Shown here piece after piece: positions 1 through 6,051 of a stretch of 12,484 nt of DNA. The stretch comes from an uncultured Gemmatimonadaceae bacterium. Lineage in GTDB: Bacteria; Gemmatimonadota; Gemmatimonadetes; Gemmatimonadales; Gemmatimonadaceae. Under the pieces are notes generated by a model that had not been told where the DNA came from, made no database searches, and saw only the letters and a program-made list of their open reading frames with translations. Where the stretch lies: assembly GCA_955652635.1 (NCBI GenBank), contig CATPBN010000219.1, forward strand, positions 1-12,484. Direction: 5' to 3'. Positions within the stretch are counted from its first letter, which is position 1, and each line of letters begins with the position of its first letter. A program made the position numbers and the translations under genes.

Positions 1-405
1 CAGCTTGATGATGCGTCCATTCGCAGCTGCGAGAACGGGCGTCCCTCGCATTGCCATTATGTCGGTCGCCATGTGGATTCTCCCGCCGCTTCGTGGCTCG
101 TGAAACGTGTCGGTGAGCTCCCGAGGCTCAGCCCCTTCCACCGGCACCATCAACGGATGCGCGCGGAAATATGCCGAGTCGGATGGAAGCATCGGCCTCA
201 TGTCCAGACGCACAGGCGCGTCGGCACCCGGTCCCGAAACCACCACCGGCGGCAATTTCCGCGGGCTCGCGTCGCTTGGCGCGCGCAGGTTCACGCACGT
301 CGTGCCGCCGACAACGGCGCAGAAGATAGTGGCACCGATGCGCGAGATACGAGCGACATTATTGCATCGCGCGCAAAAGCGCTCGAGCTCAGCTCGCTGA
401 AGCAA
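1..405 (-). CDS. M23-family (LytM-type) peptidase, partial: C-terminal part lies beyond the left edge
   Basis: The frame runs from an in-frame stop at 409-411 to the left edge without interruption, about 135 residues. From about residue 98 it reads as the start of an M23 zinc peptidase domain: a D-T-F-x-x-P-R-S-G-G segment, then H111-x3-D115 (the first two zinc ligands of the family's HxxxD motif), then a G-T-P-V-L-A-A-A-N-G strand-turn. The second half of the domain, with the HxH motif, is outside the window. Residues 20-40 form a hydrophobic stretch after arginines, resembling a signal peptide or membrane anchor, so the enzyme probably acts on peptidoglycan or regulates an amidase in the envelope. 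There is no ATG before the domain. I place the start at the TTG at 403-405, which overlaps the thiC end by 17 bp and has no convincing ribosome site, so the start is uncertain. It lies directly downstream of thiC on the same strand. Confidence 0.8.
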   Translation of the reverse strand, partial: MLQRAELERFCARCNNVARISRIGATIFCAVVGGTTCVNLRAPSDASPRKLPPVVVSGPGADAPVRLDMRPMLPSDSAYFRAHPLMVPVEGAEPRELTDTFHEPRSGGRIHMATDIMAMRGTPVLAAANGRIIKL

Positions 406-1780
406 CAGCTAGGTGTTGTTCGTGCTCCAGCTGCTTCCCTTCCGCCGCCGCCAGCTCCGCTGCCATCTTCGCGATTCCCTCCTCGATCGTTCTCGAGTGG
501 TGCATCGAGCAGAATTTGGGACCGCACATCGCGCAGAACTCCGCGCTCTTGAAGTACTCCGCTGGCAATGTCTCGTCATGGTATTCCTGCGCACGCTCCG
601 GATCGAGGCTCAGGCGGAACTGCTCGTTCCAGTCGAAGTTGTAGCGCGCGCGCGATAACGCGTCGTCGCGATCGCGCGCACCCTTTCTTCCGCGCGCGAC
701 ATCAGCCGCGTGTGCCGCGATCTTGTAAGCGATGACGCCCTGACGCACATCTTCGGCGTTTGGAAGACCGAGGTGCTCTTTGGGTGTGACGTAGCACAGC
801 ATGTCCGACCCGAACCAGCCGATCATCGCCGCTCCGATCGCGCTCGAGATGTGGTCGTACCCCGGAGAGATATCGGTGACGAGCGGCCCGAGAGTGTAGA
901 ACGGCGCATCGCTACACACTTCCTTCATGCGCCGGACATTCATCTCTATCTGGTCCATGGGGATGTGTCCGGGGCCTTCGACCATGACCTGCACATCCCT
1001 CTCCCACGCTCTCTTCGTGAGCTCGCCGAGTGTGTCGAGCTCGGCGAACTGCGCGCGGTCGCTGGCATCGGCGATGCATCCGGGCCGCAGGCTGTCGCCG
1101 AGTGAGACGGTGACGTCGTACCTGCGGAGGATGTCGAGGACGTCGTCGAACCTCTCGTAGAGTGGATTCTGCTTGCGGTGCGCCATCATCCAGACCGCGT
1201 GCAAAGACCCGCCGCGACTCACGATGCCGGTGATCCGACCATGCACGAGCGGGAGATGCTCGATCAGTATTCCCGCGTGGAGCGTCATATAGTCCACGCC
1301 CTGTTTCGCCTGGTGCTCGATCATGTCGAGCAGGTCGTCGGCGGTGAGCTCCTCGAGCTGCTTGTCCCACTTGCCATCTGGCCCACCTTGCACCGCCTGG
1401 TAGATAGGAACAGTGCCGATCGGGACCGGTGAAGCAGCGATGATGGCGCGGCGGATTCCATCGATGTTCCCGCCAGTCGAGAGATCCATCACCGTGTCGG
1501 CGCCGTATTTCACGGCGATCTGAAGCTTCCGGATCTCGCCATTCACATCGGACGAGACCTGCGAGTTGCCGATGTTGGCGTTGATCTTCACGCGGGCGAC
1601 CTTGCCGATTGCCATCGGCTCCAGCGCGCCGGCGAGGTGGTGAACGTTGGCGGGGACGATGAGCCGCCCTATCGAGATTTCGTCGCGGACCAGATCGGGA
1701 GAGAGATCTTCGCGCTCGGCGACGAAGCGCATCGCGTCGGTGATATCGCCACGACGCGCGTAATGCATTTGCGTTGTCAT
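389..1780 (-). CDS. thiC: phosphomethylpyrimidine synthase ThiC
   Basis: ThiC converts 5-aminoimidazole ribotide to hydroxymethylpyrimidine phosphate, the pyrimidine half of thiamine, in the cytoplasm, using S-adenosylmethionine and a [4Fe-4S] cluster. The 463-residue product has the family's blocks throughout: M-H-Y-A-R-R-G near the N-terminus, N-A-N-I-G-N-S, M-D-L-S-T-G-G-N-I, T-L-H-A-G-I, S-L-G-D-S-L-R-P-G, V-E-G-P-G-H-I-P, and the C-terminal cluster motif C416-x2-C419-x4-C424. This is the short form that lacks the N-terminal domain of the roughly 630-residue enterobacterial enzyme. The ATG at 1778-1780 has an AGGGAG ribosome site (1788-1793) that is also the 3' end of a TPP riboswitch, so expression is expected to fall when thiamine pyrophosphate is plentiful. 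The enzyme's cluster would be supplied by the SUF system encoded further right in the window. No other thiamine gene is visible. Confidence 0.97.
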   Translation of the reverse strand: MTTQMHYARRGDITDAMRFVAEREDLSPDLVRDEISIGRLIVPANVHHLAGALEPMAIGKVARVKINANIGNSQVSSDVNGEIRKLQIAVKYGADTVMDLSTGGNIDGIRRAIIAASPVPIGTVPIYQAVQGGPDGKWDKQLEELTADDLLDMIEHQAKQGVDYMTLHAGILIEHLPLVHGRITGIVSRGGSLHAVWMMAHRKQNPLYERFDDVLDILRRYDVTVSLGDSLRPGCIADASDRAQFAELDTLGELTKRAWERDVQVMVEGPGHIPMDQIEMNVRRMKEVCSDAPFYTLGPLVTDISPGYDHISSAIGAAMIGWFGSDMLCYVTPKEHLGLPNAEDVRQGVIAYKIAAHAADVARGRKGARDRDDALSRARYNFDWNEQFRLSLDPERAQEYHDETLPAEYFKSAEFCAMCGPKFCSMHHSRTIEEGIAKMAAELAAAEGKQLEHEQHLAVASAS

Positions 1781-1781
1781 T

Positions 1782-1898
1782 CTTCGACTCCCTACGCCGG
1801 TACTAACCGGATCAGGTTCTGAGGGACTTTCTCAGCCGGCGCCGCCGCCTCTCTTGGCGAGGCTGCGCTACAAATGACGTCGGCACCCCTGTCTCAAG
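1782..1898 (-). promoter_or_regulatory. TPP riboswitch (THI element) upstream of thiC
   Basis: Read on the minus strand, the region carries the conserved THI-box blocks in order: GGGGTGCC (1882-1889), GGCTGAGA (1830-1837), CCTGATC (1810-1816) and GCGTAGGGA (1789-1797). The closing P1 helix can form from GAC (1891-1893) with GTC (1786-1788), extended past a small internal loop by CTT (1896-1898) with AAG (1782-1784). The AGGGAG ribosome site sits at the 3' edge of the aptamer and the AAG arm ends one base before the thiC ATG. There is no room for a separate terminator. This implies control of translation initiation, with ligand binding hiding the ribosome site. That mode is inferred from layout. 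The identity of the element is clear. Confidence 0.96.
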
Positions 1899-2063
1899 AA
1901 CAATCTAATGCTTGGAAAGTCCGATAACTGCTGCTTAAGACTACCGGCCGGGGGCTGTGGGCGTTTGTTAATTGCTACGGACGTTTGCTCTTGACGTTAC
2001 TCCAATTGACACCGACACTCCGTCCGTTGTGGCGCGACTCCCATATCCCTAAGTGAGGATAGC

Positions 2064-2501
2064 ATGGCCATTAACACCCAGAAGGTCGTTGTCGGAGGTA
2101 TTGCCGCCGGTATCGTGATGATCGTGATCGGTTTCATATCGAACATGTTCATCCTCGGAGCCCGGATGAAGGCGGAATCGGACGCGTTCAAGCCGGGCAT
2201 CGCCGATAAGATGATGCAGGGCCCGGCGGTGATCGCTAACATCGTCATGAGCCTCATACTTGGAATTGCACTGGTATGGACTTACGCGGCGATTCGCCCG
2301 AGGTTTGGGCCCGGGTTGAAGACAGCGACGTATGTCGCGGTCCTGTTCTGGATACTTACCGGGATCAGCTATTCGGGGTACCTGCACATGGGCATGATGT
2401 CGGCGGGACTCTGGTGGTCGTTCGCGTTCATCGGTCTGGTCAACTATTTTCTGTCGGCGTGGGCCGGAGCCAAGCTCTACTCGGAAGGCTCTACGGTGTA
2501 G
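2064..2501 (+). CDS. four-helix integral membrane protein, function unknown
   Basis: The 145-residue product has four evident membrane spans at about residues 8-31, 55-76, 87-107 and 114-137. A short soluble loop follows helix 1 (A-R-M-K-A-E-S-D) and an arginine-containing loop follows helix 2. Helix 4 has two adjacent tryptophans (W117-W118). There is no signal peptide and there are no metal or nucleotide motifs. The ATG at 2064 is supported by GAGG at about 2054-2057, six bases upstream. The layout resembles small DUF-type membrane proteins but I cannot assign it to a named family. It is divergent from thiC across about 165 bp, and a second small membrane gene follows 47 bp downstream, possibly on the same transcript. 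Both end before the terminator at 2712. Confidence 0.85.
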   Translation: MAINTQKVVVGGIAAGIVMIVIGFISNMFILGARMKAESDAFKPGIADKMMQGPAVIANIVMSLILGIALVWTYAAIRPRFGPGLKTATYVAVLFWILTGISYSGYLHMGMMSAGLWWSFAFIGLVNYFLSAWAGAKLYSEGSTV

Positions 2502-2522
2502 AGGCGGCCCGGCATGTGCCAA

Positions 2523-2554
2523 TCCCATACCGCGCTCGTCCATTTGGTATGGGA
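2523..2554. repeat. perfect 9-bp inverted repeat over the start codon of the small membrane gene
   Basis: TCCCATACC (2523-2531) and GGTATGGGA (2546-2554) are exact complements separated by 14 bases. The right arm contains the proposed ATG (2549-2551) of the 53-residue gene. As RNA it would form a hairpin that buries the start codon. As DNA it could be a protein-binding site. No T-run follows, so it does not look like an intrinsic terminator for the upstream gene. Confidence 0.6.
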
Positions 2555-2710
2555 AAGGTGCTCTCCTTCGTCGGTGCAACGATCGGCAGCTACGCCGGTT
2601 GGGCGCTTGGTGCGACCGTGGGATTTTATACGGCTTTCATGGTGAGCATGGTGGGTACCGGGATTGGCATTTACTTCGGCCGCCAGCTCGCCAGGAATTA
2701 TTTCGAGTAG
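2549..2710 (+). CDS. small glycine-rich membrane protein, 53 residues
   Basis: The product is a short hydrophobic protein with two probable membrane segments, about residues 6-28 and 30-45. They are rich in glycine at GxxxG-like spacings (G-A-T-I-G-S-Y-A-G, G-A-T-V-G, V-G-T-G-I-G), and the tail is polar (R-Q-L-A-R-N-Y-F-E). The glycine pattern suggests tight helix packing. I have an impression of similar small proteins in Gemmatimonadota but cannot verify it. The ATG at 2549 lacks a clear ribosome site and lies inside an inverted repeat. A GTG at 2558 is an alternative start that would remove only three residues. It follows the four-helix membrane gene on the same strand and is followed at once by a strong terminator, which supports it being a real last gene of a transcript. 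Confidence 0.65.
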   Translation: MGKVLSFVGATIGSYAGWALGATVGFYTAFMVSMVGTGIGIYFGRQLARNYFE

Positions 2711-2711
2711 C

Positions 2712-2749
2712 AAAAAAAGGCGCGCTCTGATGAGCGCGCCTTTCTGTTT
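2712..2749. terminator. bidirectional intrinsic terminator
   Basis: A 12-bp perfect stem, AAAGGCGCGCTC (2716-2727) with GAGCGCGCCTTT (2732-2743), closes a four-base loop. The seven A's at 2712-2718 give a long U-tract on minus-strand transcripts, and the T-rich stretch after 2741 serves the plus strand. It separates the two convergent groups: the plus-strand membrane genes ending at 2710 and the minus-strand lipoprotein gene ending at 2764. Confidence 0.93.
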
Positions 2750-2763
2750 CCAGCCGTAATGAA

Positions 2764-3687
2764 TCAGACCGACTGCTGTACCGTCATCGGCTGAGTGAGC
2801 TTGAGCGAGATACGTCCGCCGTTCGGAACGCAGCCATCGTACTTGCCGGTTGCGCCCGCGACCACCGCACCCGCGGCAGCGCCGGTGGCCGCTCCGATCA
2901 CGGTCGACTTGGTGTGGTGTCCGAAGATTTGTCCGGCAATCGCGCCGATTATCGCGCCCGTTGCAACCTTTCTGGCATCGTTGCTCGCATCACCGTTGCG
3001 CACTTTGTCCACCTGCGCCGAGGTCACCGTCGAGGTCACCGAATAGGTTGTCCCATTGAACGCGATCGAGCGCACCACGAATTCCATTGCGATGTTGTCA
3101 TTCGCGTTTTCGCTGCGCTTGAGCGAGGTCACCTCTATCACAGCCGTGGCACCCGCCGGGATAGCGACACCGTTCGAGCCCTGCACCGATTCAGCTACGC
3201 TCGCGGTGAAACGATCTCCCACAGCGTAGGTGTTCGTACAAACACGCTGGCCTGAATACAGAGAAATCTCCGACCCGCTCGCGATCGTGCCCGTGCCGCG
3301 AGTGGATCCGGCGCTCGAGCCCTCGTTCGTGGTCACGGTGTTCCCGTTCTCGGTAACCGGGGCCTTTTCCACGGGCTGCGTCGTCGTCGAAGTCGTCACT
3401 ACGCGACGGGGATTCCTGCTTGGCGTGAGAATATCTGCCGCACTGCGACGCTGCGTGGCTCTTTGAGTCGGCGCGGCTGGATCGACGATCGGAGCCGTCG
3501 TGAGCGGGACGTCCTTGAGCTGCGGCTGCGCCATCGTATCGGTGTTCGCCAGGCTCAGGTCGTGGGCCAATGAGGTGTCCTGCGCCAGCGCGTCCTCAGG
3601 CTTATCACCCTGCCTGCAGGCGCTCAAGGCGATCGTAACGGCAAAGAGGACCGGTGTAGCGACCCTCGAGAAAGTGGTTTTCATCAT
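2764..3687 (-). CDS. lipoprotein with C-terminal glycine-zipper domain
   Basis: The 307-residue product begins M-M-K-T-T-F-S-R, has a hydrophobic core and a lipobox L-S-A-C, so it should be a lipid-anchored envelope protein. After the anchor comes D-x-S-L-A-H-D-L-S-L-A, then a long Pro/Thr/Ser-rich linker. A compact domain follows (G-Q-R-V-C, Y-A-V-G-D-R-F-T-A-S-V, V-A-I-P-A-G-A-T-A-V). It ends in a glycine-zipper stretch (A-T-G-A-I-I-G-A-I-A-G, then A-A-T-G-A-A-A-G-A-V-V-A-G) and a K-Y-D-G-C-V motif. Two mature cysteines outside the lipobox could pair. An upstream in-frame ATG at 3732 would add 15 residues that spoil the signal peptide and run through a hairpin, so I prefer 3687, which has GAG at 3694-3696 six bases upstream. 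ATGs at 3693 and 3684 are also possible. It resembles the neighbouring lipoprotein in layout. Function is unknown, with an envelope structural role likely. Confidence 0.85.
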   Translation of the reverse strand: MMKTTFSRVATPVLFAVTIALSACRQGDKPEDALAQDTSLAHDLSLANTDTMAQPQLKDVPLTTAPIVDPAAPTQRATQRRSAADILTPSRNPRRVVTTSTTTQPVEKAPVTENGNTVTTNEGSSAGSTRGTGTIASGSEISLYSGQRVCTNTYAVGDRFTASVAESVQGSNGVAIPAGATAVIEVTSLKRSENANDNIAMEFVVRSIAFNGTTYSVTSTVTSAQVDKVRNGDASNDARKVATGAIIGAIAGQIFGHHTKSTVIGAATGAAAGAVVAGATGKYDGCVPNGGRISLKLTQPMTVQQSV

Positions 3688-3694
3688 GGTCATC

Positions 3695-3735
3695 TCAAAA
3701 GCTGAAAGGGGTGCGGTTCGATCGGGCCGCACCCC
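3695..3735 (-). terminator. terminator-like hairpin between the two lipoprotein genes
   Basis: GGGGTGCGG (3708-3716) and CCGCACCCC (3727-3735) form a perfect 9-bp GC-rich stem with a 10-base loop. On the minus strand the stem is followed by TTTCAGCTTTT, a broken U-tract. It lies 6 bp after the stop of the upstream lipoprotein gene and about 20 bp before the chosen start of the downstream one. It could end the first transcript, or act as a partial terminator that lowers expression of the second gene. Confidence 0.6.
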
Positions 3736-3741
3736 AGTTGC

Positions 3742-4383
3742 CTAGTGTGCGCCTCTGCGGGGATAGCCTCCACCGCCATTGACTCGCCCGGTACCGATAT
3801 TGATCGGGAACGGGATCTGGCGGTTGACCGCCATTGGGTTGCGTCCACGACCATCGGTGCGCGGATCGCAGCTGTCTCCACCGGTGACGATTCCACCGCG
3901 AATCACCACGCCCAGAATCGTTCCGATAATTGCACCGGCGCCTGACCCGCTGCTTACACGGCCATCGTCACCCCCAGACGACGGACCGCTTGGATAGGAA
4001 ACCGTCGCCGGCTGAGGGCGGGGCGAAACTGGAGTGGGGTCATTGGCGACGGGTTCCGGCGCTACCGACTGAGGCTCGGTCACCGCGACATCGGCCGGCG
4101 CTGTGGTCTTCACGAGCTGCGGCGGCGCCTTGGGAGCGGCTTTGTGGTGCCTAACGCGAGCGGAGGGAGCTACCTGGCGCGCGGGAGGAGAGGTGCGTTC
4201 AATGGCCGAGATCACCTGCTGGCCCGCATTGGGGGAGCTGTTGGCGAGCGTTATCCCATCGGACGACGACGCAAGCGCCAGATCGTTCTTGAGATCATCG
4301 TTCATCGCCACTTTCTTGTCGCCGCTGCAAGCGGCCAGAAGTACGGCACCCGCTCCTGCAACCAACAGATAACTCTTCCTCAT
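3742..4383 (-). CDS. lipoprotein with proline-rich linker and glycine-rich C-terminus
   Basis: The 213-residue product has a clear lipoprotein signal (M-R-K-S-Y, hydrophobic core, lipobox L-A-A-C at residues 16-19). Next comes N-D-D-L-K-N-D-L-A-L-A, very like the stretch at the same place in the neighbouring lipoprotein. A Pro/Ala/Thr/Val-rich linker covers about residues 65-135, typical of proteins that reach across the periplasm or surface. Then there is a short glycine-zipper-like hydrophobic run (S-G-A-G-A-I-I-G-T-I-L-G-V-V-I-R-G-G), a single cysteine (G-D-S-C-D-P-R) and a Gly/Arg-rich tail. The start at 4383 is well set by AAGGAG five bases upstream. The leader holds a long hairpin (4426-4463). 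I know no function for it. The arrangement with the downstream lipoprotein suggests ancient duplication or joint work in the envelope. Confidence 0.85.
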   Translation of the reverse strand: MRKSYLLVAGAGAVLLAACSGDKKVAMNDDLKNDLALASSSDGITLANSSPNAGQQVISAIERTSPPARQVAPSARVRHHKAAPKAPPQLVKTTAPADVAVTEPQSVAPEPVANDPTPVSPRPQPATVSYPSGPSSGGDDGRVSSGSGAGAIIGTILGVVIRGGIVTGGDSCDPRTDGRGRNPMAVNRQIPFPINIGTGRVNGGGGYPRRGAH

Positions 4384-4425
4384 AAAAACTCCTTCCCGAT
4401 CACAGGGAAATGACTGCTGTGCGAC

Positions 4426-4463
4426 GTTGATGCGCCGAGGAAACGGCCTCCGGCGCCATCAAT
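4426..4463. other. long imperfect hairpin upstream of the lipoprotein gene
   Basis: TTGATG-CGCCG-AGG (4427-4440) pairs with CCT-CGGCG-CATCAA (4447-4462), leaving only C4450 and C4456 unpaired. That gives 14 base pairs, plus a possible G-T closing pair, around a six-base loop. It lies about 43 bp upstream of the minus-strand ATG at 4383 and about 145 bp upstream of the plus-strand ATG at 4607. With no gene ending nearby and no T-tract, a terminator is unlikely. A structured leader of the lipoprotein mRNA or a protein-binding site is more plausible. Confidence 0.55.
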
Positions 4464-4538
4464 AGAGGCAACCGCCGAGCCGGACGTTTCCCCCCTGAAA
4501 CGCGGGTTAACTCGATGTCTTCGGGGAGCATGTCACCA

Positions 4539-4565
4539 GTAAGAGACATGGGTTGTCTCCGTTAC
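4539..4565. other. inverted repeat ahead of the SnoaL-like gene
   Basis: GTAAGAGAC (4539-4547) pairs with GTCTC (4555-4559) and, after two extra bases, TTAC (4562-4565), around a seven-base loop. It ends 41 bp before the preferred ATG of the plus-strand gene at 4607. This is where a promoter, operator or leader structure would be expected, but I could not fit convincing promoter hexamers, so the role is open. Confidence 0.3.
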
Positions 4566-4606
4566 GGGACGGCACGGTCGTAGGGTGCGCGGTGTACTTT
4601 TCTGAC

Positions 4607-5164
4607 ATGAGTGGTTTTGGGTCACCTCGCCCGCAGCGATTCTTCCGCCCGCTCCCCAGGTCCGGAGCCATCGGGGCGTTCGCCGTCCTGTTCGCCTGCG
4701 GACCCCGAGCCGCTTCGGACATGTCCGCTGCCGACAAGAAAGCCATCGCGGACAGTCTCAAGCACCTCGTGGCCAACACCTACGATCTGTCCAAGCCCGA
4801 TCCGGTGAATCGGCTCATGAGTCTGTACCCGGCCGAGGGTCGGGTGATTTCGGCTAGTGGCGGGGTGACTACGACGACGCGCCCGCAGCTCCAGCAGGCT
4901 ATTCAGGCGTTCTGGACCTATGTCGGCCAGAACATGCGGCATCCACGATGGGAATGGACCTCAATGACGGTCGATGTGCTCGCACCGGACGCGGCGGTGA
5001 TGACGAGCACCTATCGAATCCCGCACCTTACGCCGATGGGGATGAATCACGTCATCGGCGGGGCGTGGACGGCGGTGTTCCAGAAACGCGGCGGAAAATG
5101 GGTGATCATCCAGGAACACCTGTCGGATGTTCAGAGCAACCCGAACATCCAGACCAACCCATAG
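4607..5164 (+). CDS. SnoaL/NTF2-like (DUF4440-type) domain protein, probable lipoprotein
   Basis: The 185-residue product starts with an arginine-containing segment, a short hydrophobic core and V-L-F-A-C, an acceptable though not classical lipobox with Phe at -2. It is then probably exported and lipid-anchored. From about residue 38 it reads as an NTF2-like fold: a helical start (A-D-K-K-A-I-A-D-S-L), a middle strand region, and the typical end G-G-A-W-T-A-V-F-Q-K-R-G-G-K-W-V-I-I-Q-E followed by H-L-S. Such domains form a cone-shaped pocket and occur in small-molecule isomerases, hydrolases and many uncharacterised proteins. No catalytic set is clear here. A TTG at 4553 would extend the frame by 18 residues, but the signal peptide then sits internally, so I prefer the ATG at 4607 despite its weak ribosome site. 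The stop lies 5 bp from the end of the convergent small gene. Confidence 0.8.
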   Translation: MSGFGSPRPQRFFRPLPRSGAIGAFAVLFACGPRAASDMSAADKKAIADSLKHLVANTYDLSKPDPVNRLMSLYPAEGRVISASGGVTTTTRPQLQQAIQAFWTYVGQNMRHPRWEWTSMTVDVLAPDAAVMTSTYRIPHLTPMGMNHVIGGAWTAVFQKRGGKWVIIQEHLSDVQSNPNIQTNP

Positions 5165-5169
5165 AGACT

Positions 5170-5385
5170 CTACTCCTCCGAATCTCCGCCCGTTGCGTTG
5201 ACCGACGATTTGAGCTGCTGACCCATTTCGGCCTCGCCGCTGATGATCGCGCGCCAGGTCAGCTCCGGACCTCTGCGAAAGCCCTTCTGCGTCACTTTAA
5301 CGCCCTCAGGAGAGATCGCGACCATGTAGGCCTTGCCGTCGATTGTGATCTCGCGCTTCAGGGTTTTCTCGAGTTTTGTCGCCAT
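5170..5385 (-). CDS. small conserved-looking protein, 71 residues, function unknown
   Basis: The product is soluble, with a lysine/arginine-rich start (A-T-K-L-E-K-T-L-K-R-E), alternating hydrophobic residues that suggest a few beta strands (I-T-I-D-G-K-A-Y-M-V-A-I-S-P-E-G-V-K-V-T), a basic turn (K-G-F-R-R-G), the helix-like segment L-T-W-R-A-I-I-S-G and an acidic tail ending E-E. The ATG at 5383-5385 has a GGAGG ribosome site four bases upstream, a strong sign that it is expressed. It has no signal peptide, membrane span or cysteine. It is convergent with the SnoaL-like gene (5-bp gap) and divergent from the FHA gene across 134 bp. I have an impression of similar short proteins in related bacteria but no function is known to me. 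Confidence 0.75.
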   Translation of the reverse strand: MATKLEKTLKREITIDGKAYMVAISPEGVKVTQKGFRRGPELTWRAIISGEAEMGQQLKSSVNATGGDSEE

Positions 5386-5519
5386 GCCCCCTCCGGGGAG
5401 TTGAATTGTTGTTCGCGATAAAATACCCCGAGACGGCTCCGCCTTCGAGTCCCACCGTCCCCAGGCGCTTAATGTAGCCTGCCCAAGCCCTCGCTCGTCT
5501 ATACCACGACGGAGATTCT

Positions 5520-6032
5520 ATGGCTTTTATGGCCTTACAAGCCCCGGGCGACGACAGCGCCCACCTCATTTACGAGTTCGAACGGCGCGCCTATCCGGTC
5601 AGGAATTCTCTTCTGACGATCGGGCGCGACGCCGCAAGCCATATCCTGATTCGCGAGCCCGCTGTGTCACGCAACCACGCCGAGCTGAGATCGGAGGAAG
5701 GCAAATTCGTTCTGCATCCGTGTGGCGTTAATCCGACCACCGTGAACGGAATGACGCTCGCAGAGCCCCGATCTCTGGCCGAAGGCGACAAGGTCGAAGT
5801 CGGCTCGGCGATCCTCACCTTCACGACCAAGCGTCTTCCGCTGGGCGTAGCCGTGATCGAGCCAGCGGGTGCGAGCAAGCGCGAAAAGGACATCAACACC
5901 CGCCGCAACACGATCAAGCACCCCATTCTCGCCGGTGATCTCGATCCCGATTCGCCGAGAAGGGTCCCGACAAACGTGATCATCATCGCGGTAATGGTGA
6001 TCGTTGTGATTCTATACCTGCTCGGTCGGTAA
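5520..6032 (+). CDS. FHA-domain protein with C-terminal membrane anchor
   Basis: The 170-residue product has one forkhead-associated domain at about residues 17-105, with the phosphothreonine-binding marks: I-G-R (G35-R36), S50-R51-N-H53-A-E-L, and the T-V-N-G turn (N76-G77). FHA domains bind phosphothreonine peptides, usually made by Ser/Thr kinases, and none is encoded in this window. After a Lys/Arg-rich linker (S-K-R-E-K-D-I-N-T-R-R-N), residues 152-168 form one hydrophobic helix ending L-L-G-R. This is a tail-anchored topology with the FHA domain in the cytoplasm. The ATG at 5520 has GGAG five bases upstream. Its stop is 19 bp from the end of sufD on the opposite strand, where only weak 4-5 bp stems are visible. 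The usual S-x-N-G-T loop is replaced by V-N-P-T-T, a modest deviation. Confidence 0.9.
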   Translation: MAFMALQAPGDDSAHLIYEFERRAYPVRNSLLTIGRDAASHILIREPAVSRNHAELRSEEGKFVLHPCGVNPTTVNGMTLAEPRSLAEGDKVEVGSAILTFTTKRLPLGVAVIEPAGASKREKDINTRRNTIKHPILAGDLDPDSPRRVPTNVIIIAVMVIVVILYLLGR

Positions 6033-6051
6033 GACCGCGGCGTTCGGGCGG

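Noticed and set aside
73..552. Plus-strand frames of 159 and 97 codons at the left end
   Set aside because: They are antisense to the M23 peptidase frame and the thiC end, with Arg/Pro/Ser-rich shadow composition.
1977..2027. Inverted repeat ACGGACG / CGTCCGT, 37 bp apart, between thiC and the four-helix membrane gene
   Set aside because: Seven bases at that separation is close to chance in GC-rich sequence, and no promoter is positioned to make it meaningful.
5425..5480. A TTCGAGTCCC string resembling a tRNA T-loop between the 71-residue gene and the FHA gene
   Set aside because: The flanking five-base arms do not pair, and no acceptor, D or anticodon arms can be laid out on either strand.
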